64,000 bases of DNA from NCBI GenBank assembly GCA_936440205.1, contig OW387133.1:67332374-67396373 (forward strand). The letters are read 5' to 3'. The notes under the pieces were generated by a model that did no database searches, was not told the origin of the DNA, and worked only from the letters and a program-made list of their open reading frames with translations. The stretch comes from Lepidonotus clava (Eukaryota; Annelida; Polychaeta; Phyllodocida; Polynoidae). Of the stretch, positions 12,001 through 24,835 are shown in pieces. A program made the position numbers and the translations under genes. Numbering within the stretch: the stretch's first letter is position 1; each line of letters begins with the position of its first letter.

Positions 12001-15000
12001 CTTCCATCATATTAATATCTGTACAATTAATGATAGAGCATTACTTGTTTAGAATATTGAAAGGAACAACCTAATTACCCTGACGTTTCATTTGATGTTG
12101 GCTGATAGATCACCTTACAACGTCTTAAAATATGTATAAAGGAAGAGGAAATGGCATAGGCTTAGGAAATCAGGTACCCCTGATGAATTATCAGTTCCAA
12201 GTGGGTCTGAGTATAATTGGAAATCCTTTATCCCACACAGCTAACACACTATAGTAATTGTTCTCAATTCATGCTTCAAGTGCATATAATTAACAAATTT
12301 AAGTGTACTCCTGTGTTTGCTTGACACCCAGACGCTAGAAGTTGATGTGTAAATGTTAGTGAAAACCCAGCCGTCTTAAAATTCAATGAGCCCTGAGACG
12401 GGTAAAGTCCTGAGGGGTAGATGTCAGGAGGATATAACATGCCAAAGTCCGATTGGAAAGTATCCAGGTGGCTTTGTCATAGAACCTGCATATACATAAA
12501 TTGGACCCTCTCGTCAACGAACGTCCCTTTTAAGTAGAAAAAATAGCATAGGCCTACAACTCTTATTTTCTATGCATCTATGGCTAGTTCCATAATTTAC
12601 GAGTAGAGCAGTGCGGATAATTAGATCCTGGCAGCAGGTGGGCGAGATGCATTGGCCACACCAATTTTTTGTTCCCTAGTAACAAAATCATACGCCTAGC
12701 TTTATAGTAGGCACCGACATACCTGGTATGAGGAGAAGTGTTACGTAGTTTCCTGACACTGAATTCTGTCTGATAGGGTATTTTCTATTTGTGCTATTGA
12801 CATAATAGAAAACATTACCTGTCTCTGAAATACCCCATACTGTTTTACGGTGGAAATAGGCATTATCTAATGCTATCAGGTGGGTATAATGTGACGGTAA
12901 TAGTGTTTGTACTATTAGACCTTTGATGTAACTGAATGTATTGGAGTATCATGGAAGCAGAATAGTGGTTTATCAGGTTATAGAAAATGGCGATGTTTTG
13001 TAACGATCCATGAGGCCGCTATATTTAGATAGCTATATCTAAGATTAATTTTTATGGACTCAGGCCCGATTCAAATGGTTATGCATTGGTCCCTTCACTT
13101 CCGACGCCATTTATCAGAAATCAGTCTCTGCAAATCGAATGGCTTATGACAGCCATGTTATTTGATTTATAGACCCGATATTATTGATTTCTGAATGGGC
13201 CACCGCTTAAAGGATTGATATTGAACAATAGAATAAAATGTGTTATTAGTATTTAGAAATCCCTGGTGACATAACTGTTATTGTTGTCGAAGAAAAAATA
13301 GATTGGATTCAGCAGTGCAGTGCTATTCGCTCATCACAAATTTACCTATCTTTATGTCATTACATGGCGCTCATGTTTTTATTCTAAATAAAAACGGACC
13401 ACGTAATTGTATTGTACAGTTTTATTGGCGATAACAATTAACTTATAGCGACCTCTTCTCATCCCATTGATTTGAAAATCAGTTGTTTTATACAATGTAT
13501 GTCCAGTCTCAATCAAACGTGAAGATCACATAGACTATCACGCCAGTTATCACGTAAAACCTGAAATTTGTTAAGTAAAGGTGCGTACATATTAACACCA
13601 TAACAATTTCACTTTTTTATTATACTACTTACGGGAGACAATCAATAATGTTATAACCGACCGAGACAGCCACTCTTCTCTTAGAACGGTTTGAATATTC
13701 TCGGAGAATCTATTTCACTTTGGGCTAATTGAGTGCACTTTGAATAGAAAAAACTTCAAGTATGAAGAATCCAATTGAGACAAAAAAGCAATCTGCTTTT
13801 ATCCAAAGGGAATACAAATAGCTTGCTTTTCATGTAACCAAAATGTAAAGTTACGTACACAAAAGCGTGACGGTACGGAGATGGAAGGAAGCATCGTGTT
13901 GATTTCTATATTTTAATAGACAATTATGTGATATAAAAAATCATTCTGAATGATGTTTTCAATTTCAGGGTACATGACAACAATACACCGGCCAGAGAAC
14001 AGACTAATCCTGGTACATTGCCCAGAGGTCCTAGACGCGGACAGAAACCGTAAGTTTACCCTCCTTATGTACACCTAAATCATAACAATAACTGAGATTG
14101 CCGCCAGACCGAACTGTAGATCTACACTTTTGTGACCAGTCTAATAATTATGAAAACCCTCTTGTTGATTTCAGGAATGCTATACTTGACGGCTCAGGCA
14201 TGGGAAGATGCAGTGAAAAAGGAACAAGCAAAAGTAAAGGAGTTGGAAGAAAAATACAATACTAAGATTCTAGAAAATGGGGTAAGCAGTTTTACATTCT
14301 TTTAATTCTAATTCTAGACTCTTTATCAGTTGAACTTGAATAGGTTCTTATACAGATCAACAAATCTTCCATAGATCTAAATTTATGAGTAATTCTTTTG
14401 GTTAAAGATACAAGAAAAGCTAATAAATTTTGGATTTTCAACACTATATTCCCATGTATGTTGAGCGAGTGCATGCGCTAACCCAAATTTAATTTTCATG
14501 GCTATTCCAATAACATAAAATTTTGTGCAATATCTAGGTGAATTTTGACAGGCGTTTTTTTTATGGATAGATGCGTGCCCTAGACTTTTAGAAAGCGGAT
14601 TTGCGAATACGGTTAGCGAATTTGATATCAACTAACTCTAGAACCTATAGATGCAACCGCGGTGTCCCATGGGTGAAATAATTATGATGTAATTGGTTAT
14701 ATTGTTTACCAATTCCAAAGCAAATCAACCTAAAAAGAAGAGTCTGCGCAATTTCAATTCCTCTGAGCTGAAAATATTAATGATCGCGCGCTCAGGGATA
14801 TTTTTTCGATTCACAATCGGAGTAAACTGTCCGTGTAAATATCTTATTAAAGAGATAATCATATGGCTGAGAATGCCTTCTGACATCAAGAAATACCTTT
14901 ATATGAGTCAACGTGCATTGCTGGTAGTTAATAAGGTTTGGTAATTATCTGATACTGATTAGAATACCGTATCTATAAAATGCTACATGGAAGGAAATAT

Positions 15001-18000
15001 ATGGTTTTAAAATGTATAGTAATATGGACATATAATAATAACTATTAATGATGAATACCTAGTGAATTATGGTGATGTAACCTGAAATAACATGGTACAG
15101 CGATAAATGTGCTAAAAGAAAATGGTACATTAAACGTTTTATTTACTATTAGGGCTACCCGTTTGTCACTTTATATATTCATTTAATAAGTCAATTGAAC
15201 ACACTAAATGTGTTTCAATTACGTAACAATATCGGCATGTCATACAAAATACCAGTAGACGTTATTGCATGAATAATATTATTATTAATACAGAGCATGC
15301 TATTAACCACGCCGCATTAGGCCCAAAACATAATCTACCAATTTTGCAGAGAACTCGGAAAAATTGTTTCCAAAGGAGCATTGGTACCTATTTTGTGTAT
15401 GTTTGTTAGCGGCACAGAGAAAACAAAAACTTGTTTTTACATCAACCCAAAGCTTTCCCGAATACAGTGACCACGACCCTGATAGGAAGCCCATGTGGGA
15501 CCCATGTGGGATTGATGTGGGCAAGTGGGCAGCAGATACCCCACTTAGGACCCACTTGGGACCCACATGGGGAAGCCCACAATATGATGAAACATGATGT
15601 CGATAAATGTCATCTCAGTGCCCTGTTCAAAGCTTATTGGTCCATATATTAGAAAAGAAGGCAACCATTATATGATTACTGGTCAATTGAAAAAAACAAT
15701 TTAGGCAAGTGGGTCCCACTTGGGTCCCACTTGGACATACTTTTGCCCAATTCAGTCCCAATTGGGTCCCACTTCTATATGTCCCATGTGAAGATCTCCC
15801 AATGCATAACAGAAATTGAATCCTATAATTCTGATTCATGCTCATTTACATGAGTTGAATCCCTCATTTGAATTATTCAATGAATTATAGAAATTTGATT
15901 GTGGGAACATCTCAATCCAACCCAAGTGGGTCCCACTTGGGTCCCATGTATATCTGTCCCATGTAAATAACACTCATAATATTTTTGAAATTCAAATAAC
16001 GAATTCCAATTCATACTCATTCGGATAAGAAAGATGAGTGGCTCAATTATTAAATGAACTAGAGAAACCTGATGACTGAGCAACTATTATCTTGCCCAAT
16101 TCGGTCCCAATTCGGTCCCACTTCCATATGTCCCATGTGAAGATCTCCCAATGCATAACAGAAATTGAAACAATTAATTCTGAGTCATGCTCATTTACAT
16201 GAGTTGAATCCCTCATTTGAATTATTCAATGAATTATAGAAATTTGATTATGGTAACATCACAATCCAGCCCAAGTGGGTCCTACTTGGGTCCCAAATAT
16301 ATCTGTCCCATATGAATACCGCTCATAACATTTCAAAAATTCAAATAAAGCATTCCAATCCATATTCATTCAGATGAGAAAGATCTGTGGCTCAATTATT
16401 AGTTAAATGTAGAAACCTAATCTTTGAACAACTATTATCTTGCCCAATTAGGTCCCACTTGGGTCCCACATCCATATATCCCATGTGAAGTTCGCCCAAT
16501 GCATAACAGAAGTTGAATTATATTATTCTGATTCATACTCATTTAGATGAGTTGAGTTCCTCACCTCAATTATTCAATAAATTATAGAAATTTGGTTATG
16601 GGAACACCTCAATCTGGCCCAACTCGGTCCCACTTGGGTCCCACATCCATATATATATATGTCCCCTGTGAAGTTCGCCCAATGCATAATAGAAATTGAT
16701 TTATATTATTCTGATTCATACTCATTTAGATGAGTTGAATTCCTCACTTGAATTATTCAATAAATTATAGATATTTGATTATGGGAACATATCAAGCTAG
16801 CCCAACTAGGTCCCACTTGGGTCCCATGTATATCTGTCCCATATGACTGACCCGGGGTGAATAACACCCATAACTTTGTTAAATTGAAATAATGCATTGA
16901 GATTCATACTCTTTCGGATGTGAAAGATGCGTGGCTCAATCATTAAATAGAATATAGAAACCTGAACATTGCACAACTTCTATATTGCCCAATTCGGTCC
17001 CACTTGGGTCCCATGTTTTTTCACATGGGAGAGATAATATCACCAAAATATGAATGAAACTTTCATGCACAGTGCATTTTGTATTTAGGATTTTCTCTGA
17101 AAATTATGGGCTTTTGCAATAAGAATATCCAATTTGGGTTGTACCACACACATACCCTACATGAGAAAAATTGTTTCATTTCATTAGTACCTATCTAGTG
17201 CTTACTGTACTGATAAAGTGATATCATATTTTGATAAAAACATACTGCCGAAATCTATCAACAAATAGCCAGTTTTAGGGGGAATGTGCCTTGTATCATG
17301 CGTGTGTTCTATTGCAGAGCCACGTCTAATAGCTCATAAAATGATATATATTGAATCTACAGATATAATTTCTATATATATGGGTGGTCATGTACGATCA
17401 TCTATATCATATTTTCACATACTTACATTTTATGTAATGGCTGGTGGGAGGAGAGGTTAGTAAAGGGCTTTTTGAACGTAATTACTAACCCCTATGTGTT
17501 TCTCATTAATTTTTGAAAGATGCATTATATAAAACATATTATCCACGGTATAAGGGCCAAGGGTGATATGTGCGATATAAATCCCAAAAATGCATTATTA
17601 CATTATATCATCCTATACCCACAAAGGAGTAAAAGTAGACAATATTAAATATCTCCTGCATTTAAACCTCATATCTATATGGAAAAAAATCCGAGCTCAC
17701 TCATCAAGAAATTCATAATTAAAACACAAATATTTGGACTGTATAAAACATAGAGCTATAATTATTACTACATGCGCGACTTTAGCCTGACATGTGCGAT
17801 AAAACACCTGAAATAAGTATCTTACATTATGGAGATTGGCCTCTTTGGGCTGTATAGCTCTATACAAAATCAGGTATTCTGATTGCCAACCTACTAAATG
17901 TAAGAGAAAACCGTGGCTGCATCAAGTGAGATGTGTGATATAGGGGGAATGTGCCTACATTCTTTTTATCCAATACGTCATAAATGCCTTTACAGAGATT

Positions 18001-21000
18001 ATATTAATTTATTTAGACATTAAGAGGATGGTATTTGTATTTTTCAGCAAAATAATAACTGTTTAGTGTAGAAATCATAACTGAATTTAAAATAAACAAT
18101 AGATTGCTTGAACGTTTTTATTATGATTTCTGAAGCATTGAAGTGATTTTTCCAAAATCTGAAACTCATCCTAGGCGTTGTAAGCCTTAACAAATTGATT
18201 ATCAAACTCTATTGCCTGGAATTTCATTCTAGCTGTACATTTCTTAAGCCCCGACATTAAATCTTTAGCTAAAATGCTAGTATTTGCCTTTACCTAGACC
18301 CCCGTGTATTTTACTAATTTTACCTAATGGAAAGCACCTACTGCAGCCACCTAGTGGAAAATACTACTACTAGGCCTGTGTTCAGCCAATCAGGAGCCAG
18401 CATTATGACAACACCTTGCGCGCCATTTTCCAACTGACACGGATGTCTCTACTGCAAACTTTAGTGGTTAATATTTGCGATAGTTAGATCCAAATTCATG
18501 GTAAGTCTGGTTCTTTTTTTATGATATTCTTATAAAGGTTGTAGTACCTGTAATGAGTAACCAGGAACAATGATAGTAAGCAGTAAATTGTGATGATGAT
18601 CATTGATTGAGGGTCGCATTTGGGTTAAGTTTCACATCAGAAAATGTGAACACTGTAGAACTGCTCATTGTCAGCCTTCAAACATAATTAGCAAATGTAT
18701 TATAAATCATGAATGATGAACCAGTGTAAAATACTGGGTACGAACATTTTCATCTAAAATAGGCCTTATTTATAGTCTGATGAGTGATCTTCTACGTCTC
18801 TCCCATGTCAAGGCCCGGCGCGGTGGGTGAGAATGTTTGCCGGGAGTAAGGGACCTACACGCGGCCGTCGGTGGGCACCCTCGCACGGTCTACCGGAGCT
18901 GTGGACCCTTCTCTCACGGCAAGCTGTGCACGAAGGCTCTGAAGGTATCCACGGCTTTTTCAACATACCATTTTAAAATTCCATCAAGATTATGATATAA
19001 TTTGACTTTATGCCTACCTTTAATGATTTTATGTAGTGACATAACGTCTGAACGTATGAAATTAAATAAAAAGCAATAATTATCTTGTTTCTATCAGTTG
19101 ATATAAATATATGCATGTGCACTGATGCATCAATGGCGACGTCTTTAGGTATATGTAGGTGAAAGATCCATTAGATGGTCGCACATCTCTTAAATTCACA
19201 TAGCATCACGCAATATAATGTTGCCTACACTTTAAGATGGTGTTCATAATTATAAATAAGTCTTTAGATTTACTGACACTGGTGGCCTAAGAAATTAAAT
19301 TTTATCAATCATCTTATTATCAGCATTATTTCGACTCTCATACAAGGTTAGGAGTAGAGAGTGGATCATCGGCTACCAGAGCTGTGAATCAGGTACGTTG
19401 CAGGGGTCCTTTTCAGTAAGGCCTAAAGACGTCTTTAATGTGGTCTCTGAGTAGAGAGATCCCAGGTGGGATGGTCGCTGCTGCTGGGACCTTTCAATAA
19501 AATAGTGTAAACCCAAAAACCCAGGCAGAGAGTGGTAGGGAGGTGTATCTGGGACCCAGCGACCACTAGAGAAAATCATGTTTCAACTTTAATAACATTT
19601 ATCAATTACATGAAGTTATTCTCAAGAACTATACCTTTTATGTCATATTCATTATTTGCACACAGAACATATAAAATAGACAGAGACCGTCCAAAGAGGT
19701 CACTGGGACCTCCAATGACATTGGGTCAAAGACGTCGCTGGAGGAACCTATTTGAGATTTCATATTGAAACAGTCGTTGAGGGATGCAACAACGATGTCA
19801 CAAACAGGTCGCTGTAGCGACCAGTACAGAGACATCACTAGGTCTAATCTTGACCTCTCTGCTTATTGAAACGCTGATGTGTTTCATAGAACACCTGTAC
19901 TAAGAGCTTGACAAATCAGTTTTTCACATGGTTTTCCAAAAAGGTTTAATGGTCAGGCAACCAAATTGGACATATTGAATGCCTGACAATTAAACCTAGT
20001 TGCAAACACTTTCCTGATTTAACCTTAAATTTTCTTTAGAAACGGCTCATTTACCTACAACCTTATACCTAGAAATAATGATACAGGCATGCTTTATTTG
20101 GGTCTATCTATCAACACCAAAGTCATTATGACTATATACCTATTCAAAAAACGTTTTCGGAAATGTTCTTGAACAAATAGACATCGTACATGTAATATTC
20201 TGAATTCTTTGCAGTCAAAGACATTTAGGTTATGGAGAATTTGTTTCCACATTTTGACCAACAAAATAAAGGATTGTTTCACCATACATAGGACGAGGGC
20301 AATAGATGGGACATTAATATGAAATAAGGGCCAGTTGTGAAGTATGACGTTATTAGTGTTTCTATTTGCTAGCATTCAGTCTAACATTCAGAATTTGTTT
20401 TTTTCATTGTAACATTCAGAATATTAATAACTTCACGATTTTGAACAACCCATAACACTTTATAGTATCGTTTTTTTATTATAGTGCAAATATGCACAAT
20501 TGTAATTATTTCTATAATATTAGAGTATGTATTTTCATAATACTGCAATGTGTCTAGATAAAGAGAAAAATATTGCAATGTGTCTAGATAAAGAGAAAAT
20601 GCAATGTGTCTAGATAAAGAGAAAATTGAATGAAGCAGATGTAATTAAATGTTTTTTTGTTGTTGTTTTTTTGAAAGTTTATGTAGTCTTGAACCCTAGT
20701 AGACAATACTTATTGAAACAATTGTAATATCTTATGTCTGCCATAACCAACAATGCATTATGGCTGCTTAATAATCAACAGATTTATATCAATTTTTGTG
20801 TTAAGGTATGGAGGAGATGCCAAATCGAAGAGGAATGTACCAGCCAGCTGAGAAACATTCAAGAATGATGAAGATTTTAACCAGCAACCTTATTTCGAGG
20901 AGGAATGTTTCCTTAAACAATAAAGCATAAAACTCATGATGGTTTACTTTATTATTTGATTTGAAATAAAGCAAATGGTCCATAAAGAAGCCTACAATGA

Positions 21001-22261
21001 AAGGCGAGGGCATCCCCCTATATGGACCCAATGGCCAAATTATTGTTGCATATATTCGGGATGCCCAAGTGGGATAGAAGTGGGTTGAATAAAATGGGAA
21101 GTGGGACCCACTTGGGGAAGAAGTGGGACCAACCTGGAAAATGATGTGGGTCCCAGTTGGGTACAATATGGGCATGCCCAAATGGACAAGTCAAGGTGGG
21201 ACCCATATGGGTCCCACTTGGTCTGGAAATGGGCAAGCCCATGGCGGCCCCACATGGGCCCTCCGGACAAATAGTAGTGGGACCCACTTGGGCCACCCAA
21301 GTGGGACCCACTTCACAGCCCATTTGGGACCCATATGGGTCCCAAGTGGCATTCCTATAGGGGGAAGTGAAGGTCAAACCTATACTCATAGGCTTGAAGA
21401 ACAGTGCTCTACTGACTGAATCGTTATTCGGTCTGTGTGCATGGGGTCTACGGTAGAACCTCATATAGAGTAGCCCTACACAGAAAACCGTGTTATTCAG
21501 TCTGTGCATATGTTTTTGACACAAAGTACTTGCTTCCCACGACCCTTGCTCTCACACCAGATTAGTCCTGGAACCTGGGTCAGCCTCCAGGGCAGCTCAC
21601 TGCAGAGAGCGGCTTTGGGGTAACCTTTTTGCACTGCTTGGGATTATTCCAGTTTGTTTTTAGAAATCAGGAACGTTATTGCACGTGTACATTATTACTC
21701 AGATTCGATATGCCAATGCACAACATTTTGTCTCAATTACTTCCGAAATGACATGAGATGTATTCAAACTATAAAGATATGGGCCACATTTGTTCACTAA
21801 AGAGAGAGGTCCGCTTAAAGGAATAGTATTGGACAGTTGCGACCATGTAGATATCAATCTATATAATTATCTTCTTTCAATTCCTATTAATTTTGTTCAT
21901 TTACAATATATTGATTTAGTCAACTTTTTGAAACGTCATCTGATCCTCTTTTGTGATATAATTTCCTTCCAAGCACCTCGTTATTAGCTTTAATTCTAGC
22001 TTTCGAATTGTAGTTTAATCATTTCAAAGAGCGGCATTTGATTCCCTTTGCCTCCTCCCGTAACAGGTGTCGGGCAACATCCGCTCGGAGGGCGGCTCCA
22101 AACCGGGCGAGATCATCGTGAAGGTGGCGGACGAGGAGAAGGCCACCATGATCGTGATGGGCACGAGAGGTCTGGGCAAGGTGCGCCGCACCATCATGGG
22201 CAGCGTGTCGGACTTCGTGGTGCACCACGCCCACTGCCCGGTGATCGTGTGCCGCCAATAG
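9081..22261 (+). CDS. Universal stress protein (UspA family), 4 coding exons, 150 aa
   Basis: Coding exons are 9081-9150, 13969-14049, 14175-14281 and 22067-22261, all bounded by AG and GT and joined in frame (phases 1, 1, 0). The protein starts MGTPERIIVIAIDASDQAEH, the usual first strand and loop of the Usp fold with its conserved Asp13. A Lys/Glu-rich helix follows in exon 3. The C-terminal exon holds the nucleotide-binding loop G-2x-G-9x-G-S, seen as GTRG and then MGS nine residues later, followed by the closing strand CPVIVCR. Family knowledge says such proteins are small cytosolic ATP-binding homodimers; the animal role is unclear. The length equals a single Usp domain. Exon 4 uses G or C at nearly every third position while exon 3 is AT-rich. 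Introns of 4.8 and 7.8 kb are packed with repeats. The start has good context (CAACATGG). Confidence 0.92.
11078..11717. mobile_element. TTAA-flanked non-autonomous element (piggyBac-like), 632 bp
   Basis: The ends CCCTTACACTGCCAGA (from 11082) and TCTGGCAGTGAAAGGG (to 11713) are inverted repeats matching at 15 of 16 bases. Both are flanked by TTAA, the signature target of piggyBac elements, whose ends characteristically start with CCC. The body is AT-rich with no long open frame, so it relies on a transposase elsewhere. It sits in USP intron 1. Confidence 0.88.
11903..11945 (+). mobile_element. Possible Penelope-like retroelement tail fragment
   Basis: The words CCCTGAAGAAG, then GTCAAAACATGTTGG, resemble the recurring CTGAnGA...GnCnAAnCATGT pattern seen at 57150-57192 on the other strand. 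In Penelope-like elements such words are parts of hammerhead ribozyme motifs near the ends. Here the GAA core is not intact. Nothing else of the element is recognised, so this is a weak call. Confidence 0.3.
15485..15585. repeat. GGGACCC-type palindromic word cluster
   Basis: Words such as GTGGGACCCATGTGGGA and ACCCACTTGGGACCCACA occur several times within 100 bases. They are the same self-complementary words as in the arrays at 15702 and 21050. The cluster lies in USP intron 3. Translations of it (Gly-Pro-Thr-Trp-type repeats) are not protein evidence because both strands give the same pattern. Confidence 0.7.
15702..17015. repeat. Higher-order satellite with 349-bp period containing GGTCCCACTTGGGTCCCA words
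   Basis: A landmark, CCCATGTGAAGATCTCCCAA or a close variant, recurs near 15782, 16131, 16480 and 16663. The first two spacings are 349 bases and the last is about 182. The 349-bp unit is two related half-units, one carrying the CCCAATGCATAACAGAAATTGA region and the other the ACTCATTCGGAT region, each opening with GGTCCCA words. The pattern reads A-B-A-B-A-A-B. It sits in USP intron 3 and is non-coding. Confidence 0.88.
18340..18500 (+). promoter_or_regulatory. Promoter-like segment in USP intron 3 ending in ATG|GTAAGT
   Basis: In order the segment holds GCCACCTAGTGG at 18346-18357 (on the minus strand CCACTAGGTGGC, a full match to the bilaterian CTCF core), AGCCAATCAGG (CCAAT box) near 18387, and GCGCGCCATTTTCC (YY1/E2F-like on the minus strand) near 18419. 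It closes with ATG at 18498-18500 directly followed by GTAAGT, a strong splice donor. The phase after this ATG would join correctly to USP exon 4. This could be an alternative USP promoter or an unrelated first exon. No transcript evidence is available. Confidence 0.4.
18805..18952. other. GC-rich islet in USP intron 3
   Basis: A 150-base block with many CpG stands out from AT-rich DNA. One plus-strand frame stays open across it (it includes MFAGSKGPTRGRRWAPSHG) and ends beside a possible donor GAAG|GTATCC. I recognise no domain. It may be an exon of a transcript that starts at the promoter-like segment 300 bases upstream, or a CpG islet. Confidence 0.3.
19943..19996. repeat. 17-bp inverted repeat
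   Basis: GGTTTAATGGTCAGGCA at 19943-19959 pairs with TGCCTGACAATTAAACC at 19980-19996, with one mismatch and a 20-base loop. It is a small hairpin in USP intron 3. Confidence 0.75.
20542..20625. repeat. Three tandem copies of a 26-31 bp unit
   Basis: TGCAATGTGTCTAGATAAAG followed by AGAAAA is repeated three times with only spacer differences (an extra AATAT between the first and second copies). The near-identity of the copies points to recent local duplication. Confidence 0.88.
21050..21357. repeat. Dense cluster of TGGGACCCA / TGGGTCCCA palindromic words
   Basis: About 300 bases hold more than a dozen words of the form GTGGGACCCACTTGGG or CCCATATGGGTCCCA. The words are nearly self-complementary, so both strands give open frames with Gly-Pro-x-Trp peptides; these frames are artefacts. 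Spacing is irregular, unlike the 349-bp satellite nearby. The cluster lies in USP intron 3. Confidence 0.85.
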
Positions 22262-24835
22262 CAGGCCGGCCGCCCGCCCCCTGCTGACCCCGGCCAGTAG
22301 GCCCCCGCCCGCCGCCGGCCCTGTCCTCCAGCACCCCGGCACACAGTCTCAGGGGCAGTCCGGACAGAGCCCACGTCGCCTGCTCAGCGGCGACTCGTCA
22401 TTGGGCGGAGCCGACGCTGACACATTCCCTACCCTGACAAACATGGCCAAAATGTTACTGAACGAGATAAATGATACACTGGAAACTAAGAAAAGAACTA
22501 ACAAAAACTGCGAGTGCCTCAGGTTACCAGGAGGGTCACTTTCTCTTGCTGTTAGATCCCCCCGCCTCTTGACATCCAAGTAGGACAGCGCTGATATTCG
22601 CCCTATGCTTACGACTTTCCAGCATTATCGACGCAAAAAGGATATACCTGGTGTGTTCTTCTAAATTTGGTTGTATGTTCCTTGGCTGTTGTAGAATGAT
22701 ATAGACGTTATGATAGATGCACTCCGAGCTCTGGATGATACACTACTGAAACGTGCACACCATTTTATCTCACTTGGAGATTCCATTTGCTTCAGGCTTA
22801 AGAACTTCCAAATGTATCAGAAGCAGATATGCCAACGAAACTGCTGGGACATTACAACTGTAGCTCATCAGTGAGTATCTATCCAGTGACGGCAGTGTTG
22901 TATTTTAATTATCCCACCCTCGTGAACTGTGTAGGCACATGTTGTATTTATACCTTTTTCTTTCTATTCATGGACATTCAGCAGGACTGTGAAGTACGTG
23001 GACCATTTTTATCTAGTTTACCTCTTGTAGTGAGTAGTCTACGAACGTATCAATTAATGCAGACCCATAACCGTACCGTAGTCTCAGACCTCGGTAATTA
23101 AAAATCTAATGGTGGTAATCAAAATCTAATGGTAGCTGGTAATCTCGTCATGTGTGGGAGGCCCTGTGTATGCCGCGAGTCATACCCTGAGAATTACGGC
23201 AAAAGTGAGTTCATTGTTGTGACAACTTCCTACCTGCTCATAACTACCAGGTAGGTAGGAGAAACGTGTATTTCCTGATATAATAAAATACATTTAACCT
23301 TAACATTGTAATCATACTTCTTTCGAGCTATTCATGTACAATTTATGCTGGTCGATGAGAAGGTACAGAAAAGAACATTTGGGCCTGTGTCTATCAATGC
23401 ACTGGGCCGGTCTCCCCAATGTGAATACAGGCCAGCGTCCGTATGTTTTGGAATAGAATAGTACCTTAAAAACATCCAACACAATAGGACACATTATGTA
23501 TCGCTTGAAAGCTTATAGATTTTGCATTTGTCAAAGAAAACCGTACATCTTTGTCATGTCTATTGATTTTGTTTGAAGTCGCGACAATACATTTTGAACG
23601 CAATTTGAAATTCCAATATAGATCTAAGCCATTTTTCCTAATTTCATTGTACAAGTCACTACTTTGGCATCAATTTATCACTCTGCAAAGTTGAAATGAC
23701 AATCTTTTATACTTTTATTATTCATGTACTGATGACATTTATGAGCATATGCCTATAGAAATGTGATGCGACATGTGGCATGGCTTTATTTCAGTCAGGT
23801 CTTTCTTTGCAGTCGGTGCTTAAAAATAACAAAAAGAAGAATCGTTTATATACATTTCTTTTTATCTATAGAGAATTTCATCATAAAGCCATTCAGAGTC
23901 ACAAATTGTAACGTAGGTATTATGTTCAAAAGCTGCGATGGTAAAAACGACATCTTAAATTCGGGTATTAGGCCGAGGTAGATAGTATCACAGAATAGCG
24001 GATTTCGTTGTAATGCGGTTAAGTTGCCACTGATACTTATAAGCTTTCGCGTCCTCCTTTGGTCCGACAGACATATTCTTATCAACATTAATGTGTCTCA
24101 GCGATAATAAGAGCTCAGGCAGAGGAATACGACGAGGGAAACCACCTAGACCCGTGGTGAATATGAAACCAAAAATAATTTCCATGCATGGAAAAATGAA
24201 TTTGCTGGTTACCTTCCCTTTAACAATATTGAAGCCATTAGAAAACAATACCATTGTAATTAAGCAGTCTCATTCTAAAAAAAAAAAATCCTATAAATCA
24301 CTGAAGTTATTTGACATGTTTGGCAAATGAAGCAATGGTTGAATAAAACAATTCAATTCTTCTACAAGAGGAGACAATAAACGCTCTAATAAATGCAATT
24401 TTTCTCAGTTCAACAATAACACGTTGACGTGTCAGATTTCATATCTCGGAAATAGCTCTAATGTACGAGTATAGATTTGATTGAGATTCATAAATAAGGC
24501 AATGGAGGGGACCTGTGGCAACACTAACCGGGCGGTCGTCATCTGCATCTATCCCGCGCGATCCTATTATGTAGTCAACAAGATGAATCTGGTAATGAAC
24601 ACAGTCGGTGGGTGTGTGGATTCTAGCCGGCACCAGTCATATCGCCATAGATAACGTGACAATATGGTACCCTCGTAAAGGTGCACCGAGTAAGCTGCGC
24701 AGAGAAACGCAATCTTATTTACATCGTATGTCTGTAAATTGCCAGATCAGCAAAATCATTTACATGGTATCTGTGCGACTAGTCACTTTGGCTGTACCTC
24801 GGGTAATTACACTCCTTGGGATAAAAGAGTGCGGA
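22262..24835. other. Convergent interval between USP and EXO1; probable USP 3' UTR at its left
   Basis: The first 150 bases after the USP stop remain very GC-rich. AATAAA at 23282-23287 is the first plausible poly(A) signal and would give a 3' UTR of about 1 kb. No coding gene is recognised here. Short duplicated words (AAAATCTAATGGT near 23101 and 23121) and a small CTACCTG/CAGGTAG hairpin near 23229 are the only repeats noted. Confidence 0.5.

Noticed and set aside
21018-21524. Overlapping open frames of 67-168 codons on both strands with Gly-Pro-Thr-Trp-type repeats
   Set aside because: They come from the self-complementary GGGACCC words. The same peptides appear on both strands and in several frames, so they reflect the repeat, not a protein.
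22019-22374. Minus-strand frames of 107 and 116 codons
   Set aside because: They are shadows of the GC-rich last USP exon and its 3' flank, which match the Usp fold on the plus strand.
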